Source: a bacterium
GTDB taxonomy: Bacteria; Electryoneota; RPQS01
Assembly: GCA_016702305.1 (NCBI GenBank)
Contig: JADJEH010000002.1
Location: forward strand, 310,001-374,000
Direction of reading: 5' to 3'
DNA length: 64,000 nt
Shown here: positions 50,745 to 60,055 of the stretch, piece by piece
Layout: each line of letters opens with the position of its first letter
Numbering within the stretch: the stretch's first letter is position 1
The notes under the pieces: model-generated
What the model saw: the letters and a program-made list of their open reading frames with translations, nothing else
Databases searched by the model: none
Told to the model about the DNA's origin: nothing
Program-made: the position numbers and the translations under genes

Positions 50745-51085
50745 AGCTGTGCGCCTTGCTAATCGTTTGTTTTATTTGGTACTGTTTAGAGCCATATTAT
50801 CGGGAAAAGCGTACACAAAAGCAACAACCTGCCGCGTACGGAGCCTGACATAAGGTGTGGTTTTCGATTAGTTTAATGTTCAGTCATGGCCGGCAATCGG
50901 CGAGGCGTGCGGTTTTCGTGAGAGGGCACCCCGTGCCCAACCTCGCCCAACAGGCAGCAGAATAATTAAATTTAAACAATTTAATAATTTAAGTTAACAG
51001 CAATCCCTTGCGATACGGTCAGCCCTGTGCCGGGTTCATTGCGGTTTAGACCGGAGTTCCGTAATTTATTAGATTAAGCCCAACT
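50745..51085. other. Divergent intergenic region upstream of gltA and rmuC
   Basis: No gene. A leftward -10 candidate TAATAT lies about 50 bases before gltA but without a well-spaced -35. An AT-only block with repeated TTAAAT/ATTTAA units (about 50964-51000) stands out from the GC-rich surroundings and could be an upstream element or a nucleoid-protein site. Confidence 0.4.
51039..51067 (+). promoter_or_regulatory. Possible promoter of rmuC
   Basis: TTGCGG, 17-base spacer, TAATTT, giving a start near 51074 and a very short leader. Confidence 0.45.
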
Positions 51086-52381
51086 ATGTCCACGCTCCTC
51101 CTAATTCTAACCGCTGTCTCGCTGGTGGTCGTCGTCGTGCTTGCACTGCAGGTGGCGAAGCTGTCACGTGGTGTTTCGGCAGATCGGGAGCGCGAAGCCG
51201 GTTTGGACACTCGGTTGGCGGTGCTGCATGAGGCCGTTGAGCGTACAAGAGCAGAGAGCACCAAACTGCTCGCGGACGAACTTCGGGAGACGCGCCGGGA
51301 TTTGACTTCAGAGCAGGAGAAAGCGCGCGGCGAGTCTCGCGACACGCTCGAGCTATTCCGGCGGACGCTTGAGAGCTTGCGGGTTTCCCTGGCGGAGGAT
51401 CAAAGCAAGGGCCGCACGGAATCGCGGCAGACACTGGAGCAGACGGTGCGTCAATTGACGGACCAGTTTCAGAAGCTCCAGCAAGCCAATGACCAGCGCC
51501 TGGCCGAGATTCAGAAGCGAGTGGACGAGAAACTGTCCGAGACGATCACGCGGAACGACACCCTGTTCAAGGGCGTGACGGACCGCCTGATCGAGCTGCA
51601 CGCCACAAACGAAAAAATTCAGCGCTTTTCTCAAGAACTGGAAGAGCTCCAGAATGTTCTGAAAGCTCCGAAGCTGCGTGGTGAGCTGGGCGAAATCGAA
51701 ATGGAGCGGATGCTGCGGGACTGCTTGCACCCAGATCAATTCGAAACTCAATACACTTTGGGCGCGGGCCGCGTGGATGCCGTAATATTTAATCCGCAGG
51801 GCAAGTTGCCGGTGGACAGCAAGTTTCCGCTCGAGGCCTTCAACCGGATCCGTTTAGCGACAAATGAAGCCGAAATGGAAGGCGCGCGCAAGGAGTTTGC
51901 GCGGCATGTGAAGAAGCACATTGACGACATCGCCAACAAGTATATCCTGCCGCCGGAGACGCTGCAATTCGCGGTGATGTATGTTCCCGCGGAAGGCGTC
52001 TATTACGAACTGCTATCGAATCCCGAATTGATGGAGCACGCGCGGAATCGCGGCGTGTTCCCCACGTCGCCGACGTCGTTTTGGGCCTTATTGCAGGTCA
52101 CCGTCATCGGATTCAAGGGGATGAAGATTTCCGAAGGCGCGCGGCGCATTGCGGGTTTGCTCAAGGGGTTGGGGGATGATCTTGGCAAAGTGCGGACGAG
52201 CTTTGACAAAGCCGCCAATCAAGTCAAGTTCGCTCACGACAACATGACGGCGGCGAATCGCGATTTGGAGCGTTTTGACAACAAGCTCAAGACAATCCAC
52301 GGCGAAGGTGATGCCGAGGGAATTGCTCCGGGCGAAATGCCGCAACTGCCGTCGGGCGAAAGGACTTTATGGGAACCGTAA
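51086..52381 (+). CDS. rmuC: DNA recombination protein RmuC
   Basis: The 431-aa protein has an N-terminal membrane helix (LLLILTAVSLVVVVVLAL), a long coiled coil (residues about 25-200), then the RmuC nuclease-like domain: LKAPKLRGELGEIEMERMLRDCL, VDAVIFNPQGKLPVDSKFPLEAF and VPAEGVYYELL. RmuC limits recombination between inverted repeats; the exact activity is unknown. Its end overlaps the SprT-like gene by 13 bases. Confidence 0.93.
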   Translation: MSTLLLILTAVSLVVVVVLALQVAKLSRGVSADREREAGLDTRLAVLHEAVERTRAESTKLLADELRETRRDLTSEQEKARGESRDTLELFRRTLESLRVSLAEDQSKGRTESRQTLEQTVRQLTDQFQKLQQANDQRLAEIQKRVDEKLSETITRNDTLFKGVTDRLIELHATNEKIQRFSQELEELQNVLKAPKLRGELGEIEMERMLRDCLHPDQFETQYTLGAGRVDAVIFNPQGKLPVDSKFPLEAFNRIRLATNEAEMEGARKEFARHVKKHIDDIANKYILPPETLQFAVMYVPAEGVYYELLSNPELMEHARNRGVFPTSPTSFWALLQVTVIGFKGMKISEGARRIAGLLKGLGDDLGKVRTSFDKAANQVKFAHDNMTAANRDLERFDNKLKTIHGEGDAEGIAPGEMPQLPSGERTLWEP

Positions 52382-52962
52382 GGCGAACCCGACCGATTCC
52401 TGACCCGCATCAGTACGAGCTCTTTGGCAAGGCCGTGGAAGTCCTCGCAACGACGGCCTCAGCGGCTGGAACGCCGCCGCCTGTTCAAAGCGGGCGGCGC
52501 GGCCCGCGGCATAACCCGCGCGGGCTTGTTTACGATCTGCAACAGTGCTTTGATATCATTAATGACGTGATGTTCAAGCACGAACTGCGTCCGCCGGTCA
52601 TTCGGTGGAGCCGCAACCGTTGGCGCTATACACTCGGCCTGTGCGATATTCAGCGGCGCGTGATCACGATGAATTCCGCGCTCGACGATGCACGCATTCC
52701 TGAGATGGTGGTCGCGGGAGTGATGCATCACGAGATGCTGCATCTGTATTTTGGCATCACCGAAGGACCGAAAGGTGGACGGCGCTTTCACACGCCTGAG
52801 TTTCGCGCGGCGGAACGTCTGTTTCCGGCGTATACTGCGGTCGAAGAGTGGCTGCGAGATCATTGGCCGCTGCGTGGTCGTCCCGCGCGCAAGCCGCGAC
52901 CGGTGACCAGCGGTTTCTTAGCCTACCTGGCGATGATGCACGGGTCAGCGCCTACGGCGTAG
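52369..52962 (+). CDS. SprT-like zinc metalloprotease-domain protein
   Basis: The 197-aa product has the SprT layout: VYDLQQCFDIINDVMFKHELRPPVIRWSRNRWRYTLGLC, then VVAGVMHHEMLHLYFG with HExxH and FHTPEFRAAE with the third ligand histidine. Eukaryotic relatives (Spartan) cleave DNA-protein crosslinks; bacterial SprT is uncharacterised. Neighbouring rmuC also concerns DNA repair. Its 3' end overlaps the convergent OsmC gene by 11 bases, with a small hairpin CGCCTAC-GGC-GTAGGCG over both stops. Confidence 0.8.
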   Translation: MGTVRRTRPIPDPHQYELFGKAVEVLATTASAAGTPPPVQSGRRGPRHNPRGLVYDLQQCFDIINDVMFKHELRPPVIRWSRNRWRYTLGLCDIQRRVITMNSALDDARIPEMVVAGVMHHEMLHLYFGITEGPKGGRRFHTPEFRAAERLFPAYTAVEEWLRDHWPLRGRPARKPRPVTSGFLAYLAMMHGSAPTA

Positions 52963-53437
52963 GCGATTCGTAGATCGCGGAGTTGCGATCCACGCTCCAC
53001 TCGTCACCGGGCACGCCATTCAGCGTAAACGACGCGAACAGCGTAACGGACCGGTCGAGCGACAAGGTCACGGAGCAGTACTTTGCCAGCGACAGGTTGA
53101 GTGCCTTTTCGACATCAGCGGACGTCAGTTCCGGCCCGTCTATCTGGGCATGGAAGTGAAGCGACAGAATTCGCCGAGGGTGAGTTTCGGCGCGCGTGGC
53201 CTCGACCTCCATGTCGAACCTCGTAAACGATTTGCGGCTCTTGCCCAGAATATGAACGACATCCATGCTGACGCACCCGCCTGCGGCGATGGCCAGCATT
53301 TCGATTGGCGATGTGGCCGCATTTCCGCCCCCCGAAACCGGGCCGGCGTCCAGCGGGAGCCAATGGTTGGAATCGGCTTTGGCAAGGAAGGCCATCTGAC
53401 CAGTGTGCCGCAGCAGAGCTTTCACGGGAACCTCCAT
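52952..53437 (-). CDS. OsmC-family protein
   Basis: The 161-aa product shows the OsmC/Ohr pattern: N-terminal beta-strands, SPIEMLAIAAGGCVSMDVVHIL with the first cysteine, and NLSLAKYCSVTLSLDRSVTL with the second, the two redox cysteines of peroxide-reducing members. Spacing and the short sequence without GxxxxPE motif of Ohr place it in the broader YhfA-like group. Likely thiol-dependent peroxidase; substrate unknown. Confidence 0.88.
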   Translation of the reverse strand: MEVPVKALLRHTGQMAFLAKADSNHWLPLDAGPVSGGGNAATSPIEMLAIAAGGCVSMDVVHILGKSRKSFTRFDMEVEATRAETHPRRILSLHFHAQIDGPELTSADVEKALNLSLAKYCSVTLSLDRSVTLFASFTLNGVPGDEWSVDRNSAIYESPTP

Positions 53438-53489
53438 TAGACATAACGTGTATCATAAGGTGTCAAAAATCATTGGGATTCGCAACCGC

Positions 53490-55280
53490 ATGTTGAGACT
53501 TGCACCACTAGTATTCGCAATAATTGCTTGGAGTTGTGCCTCGCCCGGCTGGGCTCAAGAGGACGACGGCGGCCCTGTCTCGCCAGGCGTGCCGGTTCGT
53601 GCCTTGTGGAGTACCTCGGCGATCGCGGCTGGCGGATCATCAGAATTGGGACTTCTTTTTGCGGTCCCCGCGAGACATCATATTACGGACGTTGAGTTTG
53701 GTCTGTTCTTTGTCGCGGTTGCGGACACGCTGGGTCTGGATTTTGGCGAGCCGGTCTTTCCGAAAGGCGAGCCCTTTGAGGATGAGCGTTGCTACCGTGG
53801 CGATGTGCTGGTCAGGGTTCCCGTCACGGCGGCCGCGGACGCGACGGTCGGGACGTTCAGCATTCCGGTGAACATCGGTTACCAGATGTGTCAGGAGTTT
53901 GGCGAGGGCGTCTGTTTCCTGCCGGAAACCAAGACGGTGACGGCGAAGACGGACGTGCTGGTCGCAGGCAGTGAAGTTGTGGCGGCCAACGACCGAGTGT
54001 TCTTCGGCGGCGGCGAGACTGCTGTTGAGGAACCCAAGGGCATCGAAGCGCGGCTGATGGCGGCGCTGGCCAAGGGCTCGTGGACGGCATTTCTGGTCGC
54101 TTTTATTGGTGGTATTCTGGCCAGTTTCACGCCCTGTGTCTACCCGGTTATTCCGATTACGATCGGCTACATCGGCGGCGCCAGTTCGGGCAAGCCGCTG
54201 CGCGGCCTATGGCTCTCGTTTATCTTCTCGCTGGGCATTGCCATCGTGTACAGTTCGCTCGGTTTGTTTGCGGCCGCGACGGGCACATTGTTTGGATCAA
54301 TCTCCGGTTCTCCATTCGTCAATATTGTCATCGCGCTGGTCTTTGCTCTGATGGGGATTAGCATGCTCGGCGCGTTTGATATTGCGTTGCCGTCCGCGTT
54401 ACAAACCAGTCTTGTCGGAGGTTCGACACGCAAGGGGCTGTTCGGTCCGTTGCTGCTCGGCATGGCGTCGGGCCTAATCATGGCTCCCTGCGTCGGACCT
54501 GTGATTGTCGCGCTGCTGGCCTGGGTTGCGCAATCGGGGGACCTATTCTACGGTTGGGCTCTGCTGTTCACCTTTTCTTTGGGATTGGGACTGCTATTCC
54601 TGTTGATCGGCACGTTTGCCGGCGCAATTCAAGCTTTGCCGCGTGCCGGTTCGTGGATGGAAATGGTAAAGAAGAGCTTTGGTTGGATTCTGCTGGCGGG
54701 TGCGCTTTATATGCTTCGCCTCACGCTGCCGCCGATGATTTATCTCGGTTCATGGGCCGCGCTGTTGATCACCTTCTCGGTTTTCACGGGAGCGTTTGAC
54801 GCGTTGACTGATGAAGCCACCGCCAAACAACGATTGGGCAAGGCGTTTACACTGATGGTTTTTGTGTTGGGTGGAATCCTTCTGTTCAAGGCGGTCAATC
54901 CTAACGGCGGAACCGCGGCCACGGCCGAGCTGAGCGAGCTCGAGTGGAGAGTGAACGAGGAAGAACAGGCTTTGGCCGAGGCCGAGGCGAGTGGCAAGCC
55001 CGTGCTGATTGACGTTTATGCGGACTGGTGCGTGGCCTGTGTGGAACTTGACGAAAAGACATGGGTTGTTCCGTCGGTACAGGAGCGGGTGGATGAGTTT
55101 GTGCGCTTGAAGCTCGACTTCACCAAGGAGACACCGTGGGTGACGGAGATGAAGAAGAAGTACAGAATCACCGGCATGCCGACGGTGATTCTGCGGAATG
55201 ATGGCCAGGAAGTGACGCGCTTCACGGGATTCAAACCGGCCGATGATTTTATTGCCTTGCTGGATCAATACAACTTGTAA
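53490..55280 (+). CDS. dsbD: Thiol:disulfide interchange protein DsbD
   Basis: ATG 53490 is preferred since it gives a signal peptide (MLRLAPLVFAIIAWSCASPGWA). The 596-aa protein has the N-terminal alpha domain (VNIGYQMCQEFGEGVCFLPETK, two cysteines), eight membrane helices with the redox cysteines in FTPCVYPVIPIT and IMAPCVGPVIV, and a C-terminal thioredoxin domain with DWCVACVELDEK (Cys about 514/517). It carries electrons from cytoplasmic thioredoxin to the periplasm, needed for cytochrome c maturation and disulfide isomerisation, fitting the many cytochromes here. Confidence 0.93.
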   Translation: MLRLAPLVFAIIAWSCASPGWAQEDDGGPVSPGVPVRALWSTSAIAAGGSSELGLLFAVPARHHITDVEFGLFFVAVADTLGLDFGEPVFPKGEPFEDERCYRGDVLVRVPVTAAADATVGTFSIPVNIGYQMCQEFGEGVCFLPETKTVTAKTDVLVAGSEVVAANDRVFFGGGETAVEEPKGIEARLMAALAKGSWTAFLVAFIGGILASFTPCVYPVIPITIGYIGGASSGKPLRGLWLSFIFSLGIAIVYSSLGLFAAATGTLFGSISGSPFVNIVIALVFALMGISMLGAFDIALPSALQTSLVGGSTRKGLFGPLLLGMASGLIMAPCVGPVIVALLAWVAQSGDLFYGWALLFTFSLGLGLLFLLIGTFAGAIQALPRAGSWMEMVKKSFGWILLAGALYMLRLTLPPMIYLGSWAALLITFSVFTGAFDALTDEATAKQRLGKAFTLMVFVLGGILLFKAVNPNGGTAATAELSELEWRVNEEEQALAEAEASGKPVLIDVYADWCVACVELDEKTWVVPSVQERVDEFVRLKLDFTKETPWVTEMKKKYRITGMPTVILRNDGQEVTRFTGFKPADDFIALLDQYNL

Positions 55281-55307
55281 CGATAACGCCGACTCAAAGG
55301 AGCGAAC

Positions 55308-55634
55308 GTGGCGGAATTGCTGACGGTTACTGACTCGAATTTTGAAGAGAAGATTTTACGCGCGGACCGTTTGGCCGTGCTGGATTTCGGCGCGGAGTGG
55401 TGTGCGCCGTGCAAGAAGGTGCATGCGATGCTGAAGGAGCTTGCGTCCGATTGGACGGACCGGGCCGTAATCGGCGAGATTGATATCGCCGCCAACCCTG
55501 AAGTGCCGCGCAAGTACGGCGTGCTGAATATTCCGCAGGTGCTCTTTTTCAAGAACGGGCAGCTTGTCGAAACGGTTACGGGCGTGCTGCCCAAGGCGAA
55601 GCTCGAAGAGAAGTTTCGCAATCACGCGCAATAG
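55308..55634 (+). CDS. Thioredoxin linked to dsbD
   Basis: GTG start after AAAGGAG. The 108-aa product has the active site EWCAPCKKVHAMLKEL, IPQVLFFKNGQ with the cis-proline, and no signal peptide. WCAPC instead of WCGPC sets it apart from the trxA product at 19.6 kb. It lies 27 bases behind dsbD and is probably its cytoplasmic electron donor. Confidence 0.87.
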   Translation: MAELLTVTDSNFEEKILRADRLAVLDFGAEWCAPCKKVHAMLKELASDWTDRAVIGEIDIAANPEVPRKYGVLNIPQVLFFKNGQLVETVTGVLPKAKLEEKFRNHAQ

Positions 55635-55655
55635 GCGCAATTCCATTCAAACTGA

Positions 55656-55683
55656 ACAGGGCCGCTCATTCGAGCGGCCCTGT
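55656..55683. terminator. Bidirectional terminator between thioredoxin and the leftward operon
   Basis: ACAGGGCCGCTC / GAGCGGCCCTGT, perfect 12-bp stem with ATTC loop, followed by tgcgtc. Confidence 0.8.
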
Positions 55684-55706
55684 TGCGTCTGCATACTGGT
55701 CTGAAG

Positions 55707-56033
55707 TTATTTCTTTTTCGCCGCGGTCTTCTTCGGGGCGGCGGGCACGGCGGATTTCTTGGCGGCAGCTTTTGCGACCGGCTTTTCCGCCGGGGCTGTA
55801 TTGGCGACGTTGTCAACGGCTCCGCTCAGTTCGGCAATTTCGCTCTTGAGCGTCGCGATCTTCTTTTCCAGCCGGTCATGCAGTTTGTCCACTTCGCGAT
55901 TCATGGCATCGGTGTGCCCGGCCTTGAGCAGCGCGCCGAGTTTCCATTTCCCGGACGACGCCTGCATCTCCTTCTCAGCCATCAAGAGCTTCAGCTTGAG
56001 GGCGCGCAATTTCTTCTCGACGGACTCATCCAT
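55707..56033 (-). CDS. Coiled-coil protein with Lys/Ala-rich tail
   Basis: The 108-aa product has a helical region with heptads (residues about 5-80: VEKKLRALKLKLLMAEKEM, MNREVDKLHDRLEKKIATLKSEI) and a tail of lysine, alanine and proline (KPVAKAAAKKSAVPAAPKK TAAKKK in part) that resembles histone H1 or bacterial HC1-like tails. DNA or RNA binding is a reasonable guess; no family was recognised. It is the last gene of the leftward cluster. Confidence 0.6.
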   Translation of the reverse strand: MDESVEKKLRALKLKLLMAEKEMQASSGKWKLGALLKAGHTDAMNREVDKLHDRLEKKIATLKSEIAELSGAVDNVANTAPAEKPVAKAAAKKSAVPAAPKKTAAKKK

Positions 56034-56057
56034 CGCAATTCTCCGGTAGTTTAGGTG

Positions 56058-57365
56058 CTACTCGATCGTAAAATAATGTAAGGGCCGCGCGGCGGGAACG
56101 GCGGGCGCAATGTCGAAGGCGCGGGCAATTCGCGATTGTGCTGAGGAGGCCTCAACTGAGCGGCTCCACTGCAACGTTGCCAGCACTTCGCCGCGTGTGA
56201 CCTTGTCCCCGCGATGCTTCGCAAATAGCACTCCCGCGCTCGGGTCAACGGCATCGGCGGCCGATTTGCGTCCTGCTCCCAATTCAACGAGCGCCAATCC
56301 GACTTCACGCGGGTGAACTTCGTTGATGAAGCCGTCTTGCTCGGCGCGGATCTCGAATAAGTTCTTGCAGGGATTCGCCTGTTCCCATTCGCGCCAGATC
56401 GCGGGATCTGCTCCCTGTGCTTCGGCGATGCGCCGAAAGCGGTCGTAGCCGCGTCCGGTCTCCAGGACTCGCGTGAACGCGGTCATGCCGGCGGCATGCG
56501 ACGCCGACAAGCCACCCAGCCAGAGCATCGCGCCGCCGAGTAGTGTGCAGAGTTCGAGCAGGCGGCGTTCGCCGCGTCCGGTGCGCAAGACATCGAGGCA
56601 CTCGCTCACTTCCAGCGCATTTCCGGCGGTCGCGCCGAGCGGCTGGTGCATGTCCGTTCCGAAGACGACCGTACGGACGCCGTATTCGCGCGACCAATTC
56701 ACGATGCGTTGGCCTAATTCCCGCGCTTCCGAATCTGATCGCAGAAAACCACCCGGCCCGAGCTTGACGTCCATTGCCAACGCGTCCGTGCCTTCGGCGA
56801 TTTTTTTCGACAAGATGCTCGCGGCAATGAGCGGTGGAATCGCGACGGTTGCAGTGACGTCGCGAAGTGCATAGAGCCGTTTATCGGCGGGCACAAGCTC
56901 CGACGTCTGCGCTCCGAATGCACAGCCATGTTCACGCAAAACTCGGGCGAATTCGTCCCGGGCCAACGTTACTCGCAGGCCGCGGATGCTCTCCAGCTTG
57001 TCCAGAGTACCGCCCGTGTGCCCGAGGGCGCGGCCGGAGATCATTGGGACGCATAGACCCGCTTCGGCAACGACCGGCGCGATGATCAGTGAAGTTTTAT
57101 CACCGACACCGCCCGTGGAGTGCTTATCCACTTTCGGCGCGGGGATGTCGGCAAACGACCAGCGCTCGCCCGAACGAATCATGGCATCGAGAAACCGCAG
57201 CCCTTCGCGTTCCGAAAAACCCTGGAAGTAACCTGCCATCAGCAGCGCGGACATCTGGTAGTCCGGCACTTCGCCTACGGCGAACTGGCGGATAAGGCTG
57301 TCAATCTCTGCATCAGTCAGTTCACCGCCCGCCTGCTTGCGCGCTATAAGCTCAACGACCTGCAC
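56058..57365 (-). CDS. pdp: Pyrimidine-nucleoside / thymidine phosphorylase
   Basis: Cleaves pyrimidine nucleosides with phosphate in salvage. The 435-aa protein has the signature GRALGHTGGTLDKLESIRG, PKVDKHSTGGVGDKTSLIIAP with the phosphate site, and DVKLGPGGFLRS. Length is typical for the family; whether it prefers thymidine (DeoA) or several pyrimidines (Pdp) is not clear. 8 bases after glgC. Confidence 0.92.
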   Translation of the reverse strand: MQVVELIARKQAGGELTDAEIDSLIRQFAVGEVPDYQMSALLMAGYFQGFSEREGLRFLDAMIRSGERWSFADIPAPKVDKHSTGGVGDKTSLIIAPVVAEAGLCVPMISGRALGHTGGTLDKLESIRGLRVTLARDEFARVLREHGCAFGAQTSELVPADKRLYALRDVTATVAIPPLIAASILSKKIAEGTDALAMDVKLGPGGFLRSDSEARELGQRIVNWSREYGVRTVVFGTDMHQPLGATAGNALEVSECLDVLRTGRGERRLLELCTLLGGAMLWLGGLSASHAAGMTAFTRVLETGRGYDRFRRIAEAQGADPAIWREWEQANPCKNLFEIRAEQDGFINEVHPREVGLALVELGAGRKSAADAVDPSAGVLFAKHRGDKVTRGEVLATLQWSRSVEASSAQSRIARAFDIAPAVPAARPLHYFTIE

Positions 57366-57373
57366 AGATTTTC

Positions 57374-58663
57374 CTACCGTGCGGGCAAGACTGCGCCGTC
57401 GGGAATGATCGCGTCCTTTTCGACGATCACGATGCCGTCGCGTACCGCATACCCTTCACCGTCATGGTCGGGTACGTTGACGGGCGGATCAATTTTCACT
57501 CCGTAACCGATTCGCGCATTTTTGTCAATGATGGCTTTGCGGATCAGCGTATCGCCGCCGATCCCCACGTCTGGTCGGCCTACTTCGCGATTGAATGCCA
57601 GCGAATCCACCGTTTCATAATAGTCCGCGCCGCAGACGACGGAATCAATGATCTTCACGCCGGCCTTCGTGATCGAACGGGTGCCGACGATGGAGTGTTC
57701 AATAGCGCCATGTTCAATCCGGCTGCCCGCGCAAATCAGGGCGCGCTTCATGAAGACTTCGCGCATACTTGCGCCCGGCAGAAAGCGTGGACGGGTGAAC
57801 AGGCGTTGGTTCGCGTCGTATAGACCAAAGGCCGGTTGCGGATCGGTCAGCGCGAGATTCGCGTTGTAGTACGAATCAATGGTTCCGATGTCCTCCCAAT
57901 AGCCGCTGAACGGGTAGGCGAACACGCGATGCGAGTGAATCGCCGACGGAATCACGTGTTTGCCGAAGTCCGACCCGGATTCCGGCGCGAGCAGATTCTC
58001 CATGGCCTCCCAACTCATCACATATACGCCCATTGAGGCCATCACGACCGGACCATCCATATCGAAGTCGGCGGAGCGGAACATCTCGCCAGACAGCTCC
58101 CAACCCTTGATCTCATCGAGGGATTGCGGTTTTTCGCGGAATTCAACGATGCGGCCTTCGGCGTTCACCTGCATGATGCCAAAGCGATTGGCGTCCGCGA
58201 GCCGCACGGGATATGTGGCGATGGTAATGTCGGCGCGCGAGCGTCGGTGCAGCGCGATCATTCCGCGGTAGTCCATCCAGTATATGTGATCGCCTGAGAG
58301 AATCAAGACATCATCCGGTTCGGATGGTTTGACATGCCGCAAGTTTTTGCGCACGGCATCGGCGGTTCCCTGCAGCCAGTCACTCGTATCGAGCGTCTGC
58401 TCGGCGGCCAGTACCGTCACGAAGCCGTTACGAAACGCGTCGAAGGCGTAGGTCATGGACACATGCCGATTGAGCGACGCGGAATTGAATTGTGTTACGA
58501 CGTAAATCCGGCTCAAATCGGAGTACAGGCAGTTGGAGACCGGAATATCAATGAGTCGGTACATGCCGCCGAACGGCACGGCGGGTTTGGAGCGCGGCTT
58601 GGTCAGCGGATAGAGTCGCGTGCCGCGTCCGCCGCCCAGAATGATCGCTGCTACTTTGTCCAT
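57374..58663 (-). CDS. glgC: Glucose-1-phosphate adenylyltransferase
   Basis: Makes ADP-glucose for glycogen. The 429-aa protein shows the nucleotidyl motif AIILGGGRGTRLYPLTKPRSKPAVPFGGMYRLIDIPVSNC, VLSGDHIYWMDY, GSDFGKHVIPSAI and a C-terminal left-handed beta-helix (GSRIEHGAIEHSIVGTRS). Glycogen synthase itself is not in the window. Same leftward operon as glmM-type mutase. Confidence 0.95.
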   Translation of the reverse strand: MDKVAAIILGGGRGTRLYPLTKPRSKPAVPFGGMYRLIDIPVSNCLYSDLSRIYVVTQFNSASLNRHVSMTYAFDAFRNGFVTVLAAEQTLDTSDWLQGTADAVRKNLRHVKPSEPDDVLILSGDHIYWMDYRGMIALHRRSRADITIATYPVRLADANRFGIMQVNAEGRIVEFREKPQSLDEIKGWELSGEMFRSADFDMDGPVVMASMGVYVMSWEAMENLLAPESGSDFGKHVIPSAIHSHRVFAYPFSGYWEDIGTIDSYYNANLALTDPQPAFGLYDANQRLFTRPRFLPGASMREVFMKRALICAGSRIEHGAIEHSIVGTRSITKAGVKIIDSVVCGADYYETVDSLAFNREVGRPDVGIGGDTLIRKAIIDKNARIGYGVKIDPPVNVPDHDGEGYAVRDGIVIVEKDAIIPDGAVLPAR

Positions 58664-58684
58664 TGGGGAGAGTGGGTATGGTTA

Positions 58685-60055
58685 TCAGTAATGCAGAAAA
58701 CTCACAACTTCAGCGGCCAGCCGCTCGGCTTCCGCGGCCGACTGCGCCTCGGCAAACACGCGCACGACGGGTTCAGTATTCGAAGCCCGCGCCTGAATCC
58801 ACGCTTTGCCCGTGCGCCATTTCAGGCCATCAAGCCGTTCGGGTTGTCCGAACAATTCCACGCTTTCGAGTGATTCAAGCGCCTCGCGCTGCTCGACCAA
58901 CGTGGCAAACTCGACCTTTTTCTTGACGAGATGGTATTGCGGCATGGCGTCGAAGAACTGCGCGGACGATTGTGCGGATTCGAGCAGCGCCTGGAGTACG
59001 AGCGCGGCGCCGACCGCTGTATCGCGGGAAGCATGAATCATCGGCAGCATGACGCCTCCGTTGCCTTCGCCGCCGAAGGCTGCCCGGACCTCGTGCATGC
59101 GCAGTGCCACGTGCGCCTCGCCGACTTTCGTTTCGAAATACTCGCGACCGAACATCCCGGCGATATCGCGCAGGGCCAGGCTGGTCGAACAATTGGCCAC
59201 GACCGGGCCGGGCACATGCGGCAACACAGCCAACGCCGCCGCACAAAGCGTCAACTCTTCACCGGCAGGTTTGCCATCGGAACGAATCAGCGCCAGGCGA
59301 TCCGCATCGGGATCGAGCACCAGTCCAATATCCACACCTGCCGCGAACATGGCGGCGCACACGTCACCCAGATTCTCGGCAATCGGTTCGGGATTGCGCG
59401 GGAATACCCCGGATGGTTCTGCATGGAACGGAACGACTTCACAGCCCAGATGTTCCAGCAGACGGGTCAACAATTCGCCGCCCGCGCCGCACACCGCGTC
59501 CAGTCCGACGCGGAATCTACGCGCCTGCAAATCTGCGACGCCGAGGAACGGCAATCCAAGCACGGCGTTGAGATGCCGTTCAATCGCCAGTTCGTCGCGC
59601 TCATACTGACCGACATGATAGGCGTCCACGTCAAACGCATCTTCGGACTCAACGGCCGCGCGTAGAGCTTTGCCGCGTGCCTCGTCAATAAACAGGCCGT
59701 CCGCGCCGTAGAATTTCAGAGCGTTCCACTGTGCCGGATTGTGACTGGCTGTGATTGCAATCCCGCCGCGGGCGCGATGCTGTTCGACCGCCAGCGCTAC
59801 GGTCGGCGTGGGAACAACACCCACGTCAATGATACTAGCGCCAGCCGAAGCCAAGCCGGAAATCGTCGCGGCGCGCATCATCGTTTTGCTGATGCGGCTG
59901 TCGCCGCCGACAACGACGGGGCCCGATGCACAGGATTTCCCGAACGCCTGGGCCCAGCGCAGACAGACATTCGCGGTCATCGAATCGCCGACAATGCCGC
60001 GCACGCCAGAAATTGAGATCATCAGCGGTGTGTCGCTCACCAACGCCCCGGCCAT
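58685..60055 (-). CDS. glmM: Phosphoglucosamine/phosphohexomutase
   Basis: Start 60055 is kept although ATG 60022, closer to the family start (MISISGVRGIVG), has no clear site either. The 456-aa protein has ISGVRGIVGDSMT, the phosphoserine loop ITASHNPAQWNALKF (Ser near 104), the metal-binding DPDADRLALI and the substrate loop GEGNGGVMLP. The GEGNGGV form and ISGVRGIVGDS start suggest GlmM/PMM-type as in archaea and Bacteroidota rather than GlmM of E. coli. Role: conversion of hexosamine-6-P or hexose-6-P to 1-P forms, precursor for wall or glycogen. Confidence 0.85.
   Translation of the reverse strand: MAGALVSDTPLMISISGVRGIVGDSMTANVCLRWAQAFGKSCASGPVVVGGDSRISKTMMRAATISGLASAGASIIDVGVVPTPTVALAVEQHRARGGIAITASHNPAQWNALKFYGADGLFIDEARGKALRAAVESEDAFDVDAYHVGQYERDELAIERHLNAVLGLPFLGVADLQARRFRVGLDAVCGAGGELLTRLLEHLGCEVVPFHAEPSGVFPRNPEPIAENLGDVCAAMFAAGVDIGLVLDPDADRLALIRSDGKPAGEELTLCAAALAVLPHVPGPVVANCSTSLALRDIAGMFGREYFETKVGEAHVALRMHEVRAAFGGEGNGGVMLPMIHASRDTAVGAALVLQALLESAQSSAQFFDAMPQYHLVKKKVEFATLVEQREALESLESVELFGQPERLDGLKWRTGKAWIQARASNTEPVVRVFAEAQSAAEAERLAAEVVSFLHY

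Noticed and set aside
53438..53489. Promoter for the OsmC gene (TTGACA on the minus strand near 53457)
   Set aside because: The spacing would put the -10 box on the OsmC start codon, so it does not fit the family-consistent start.
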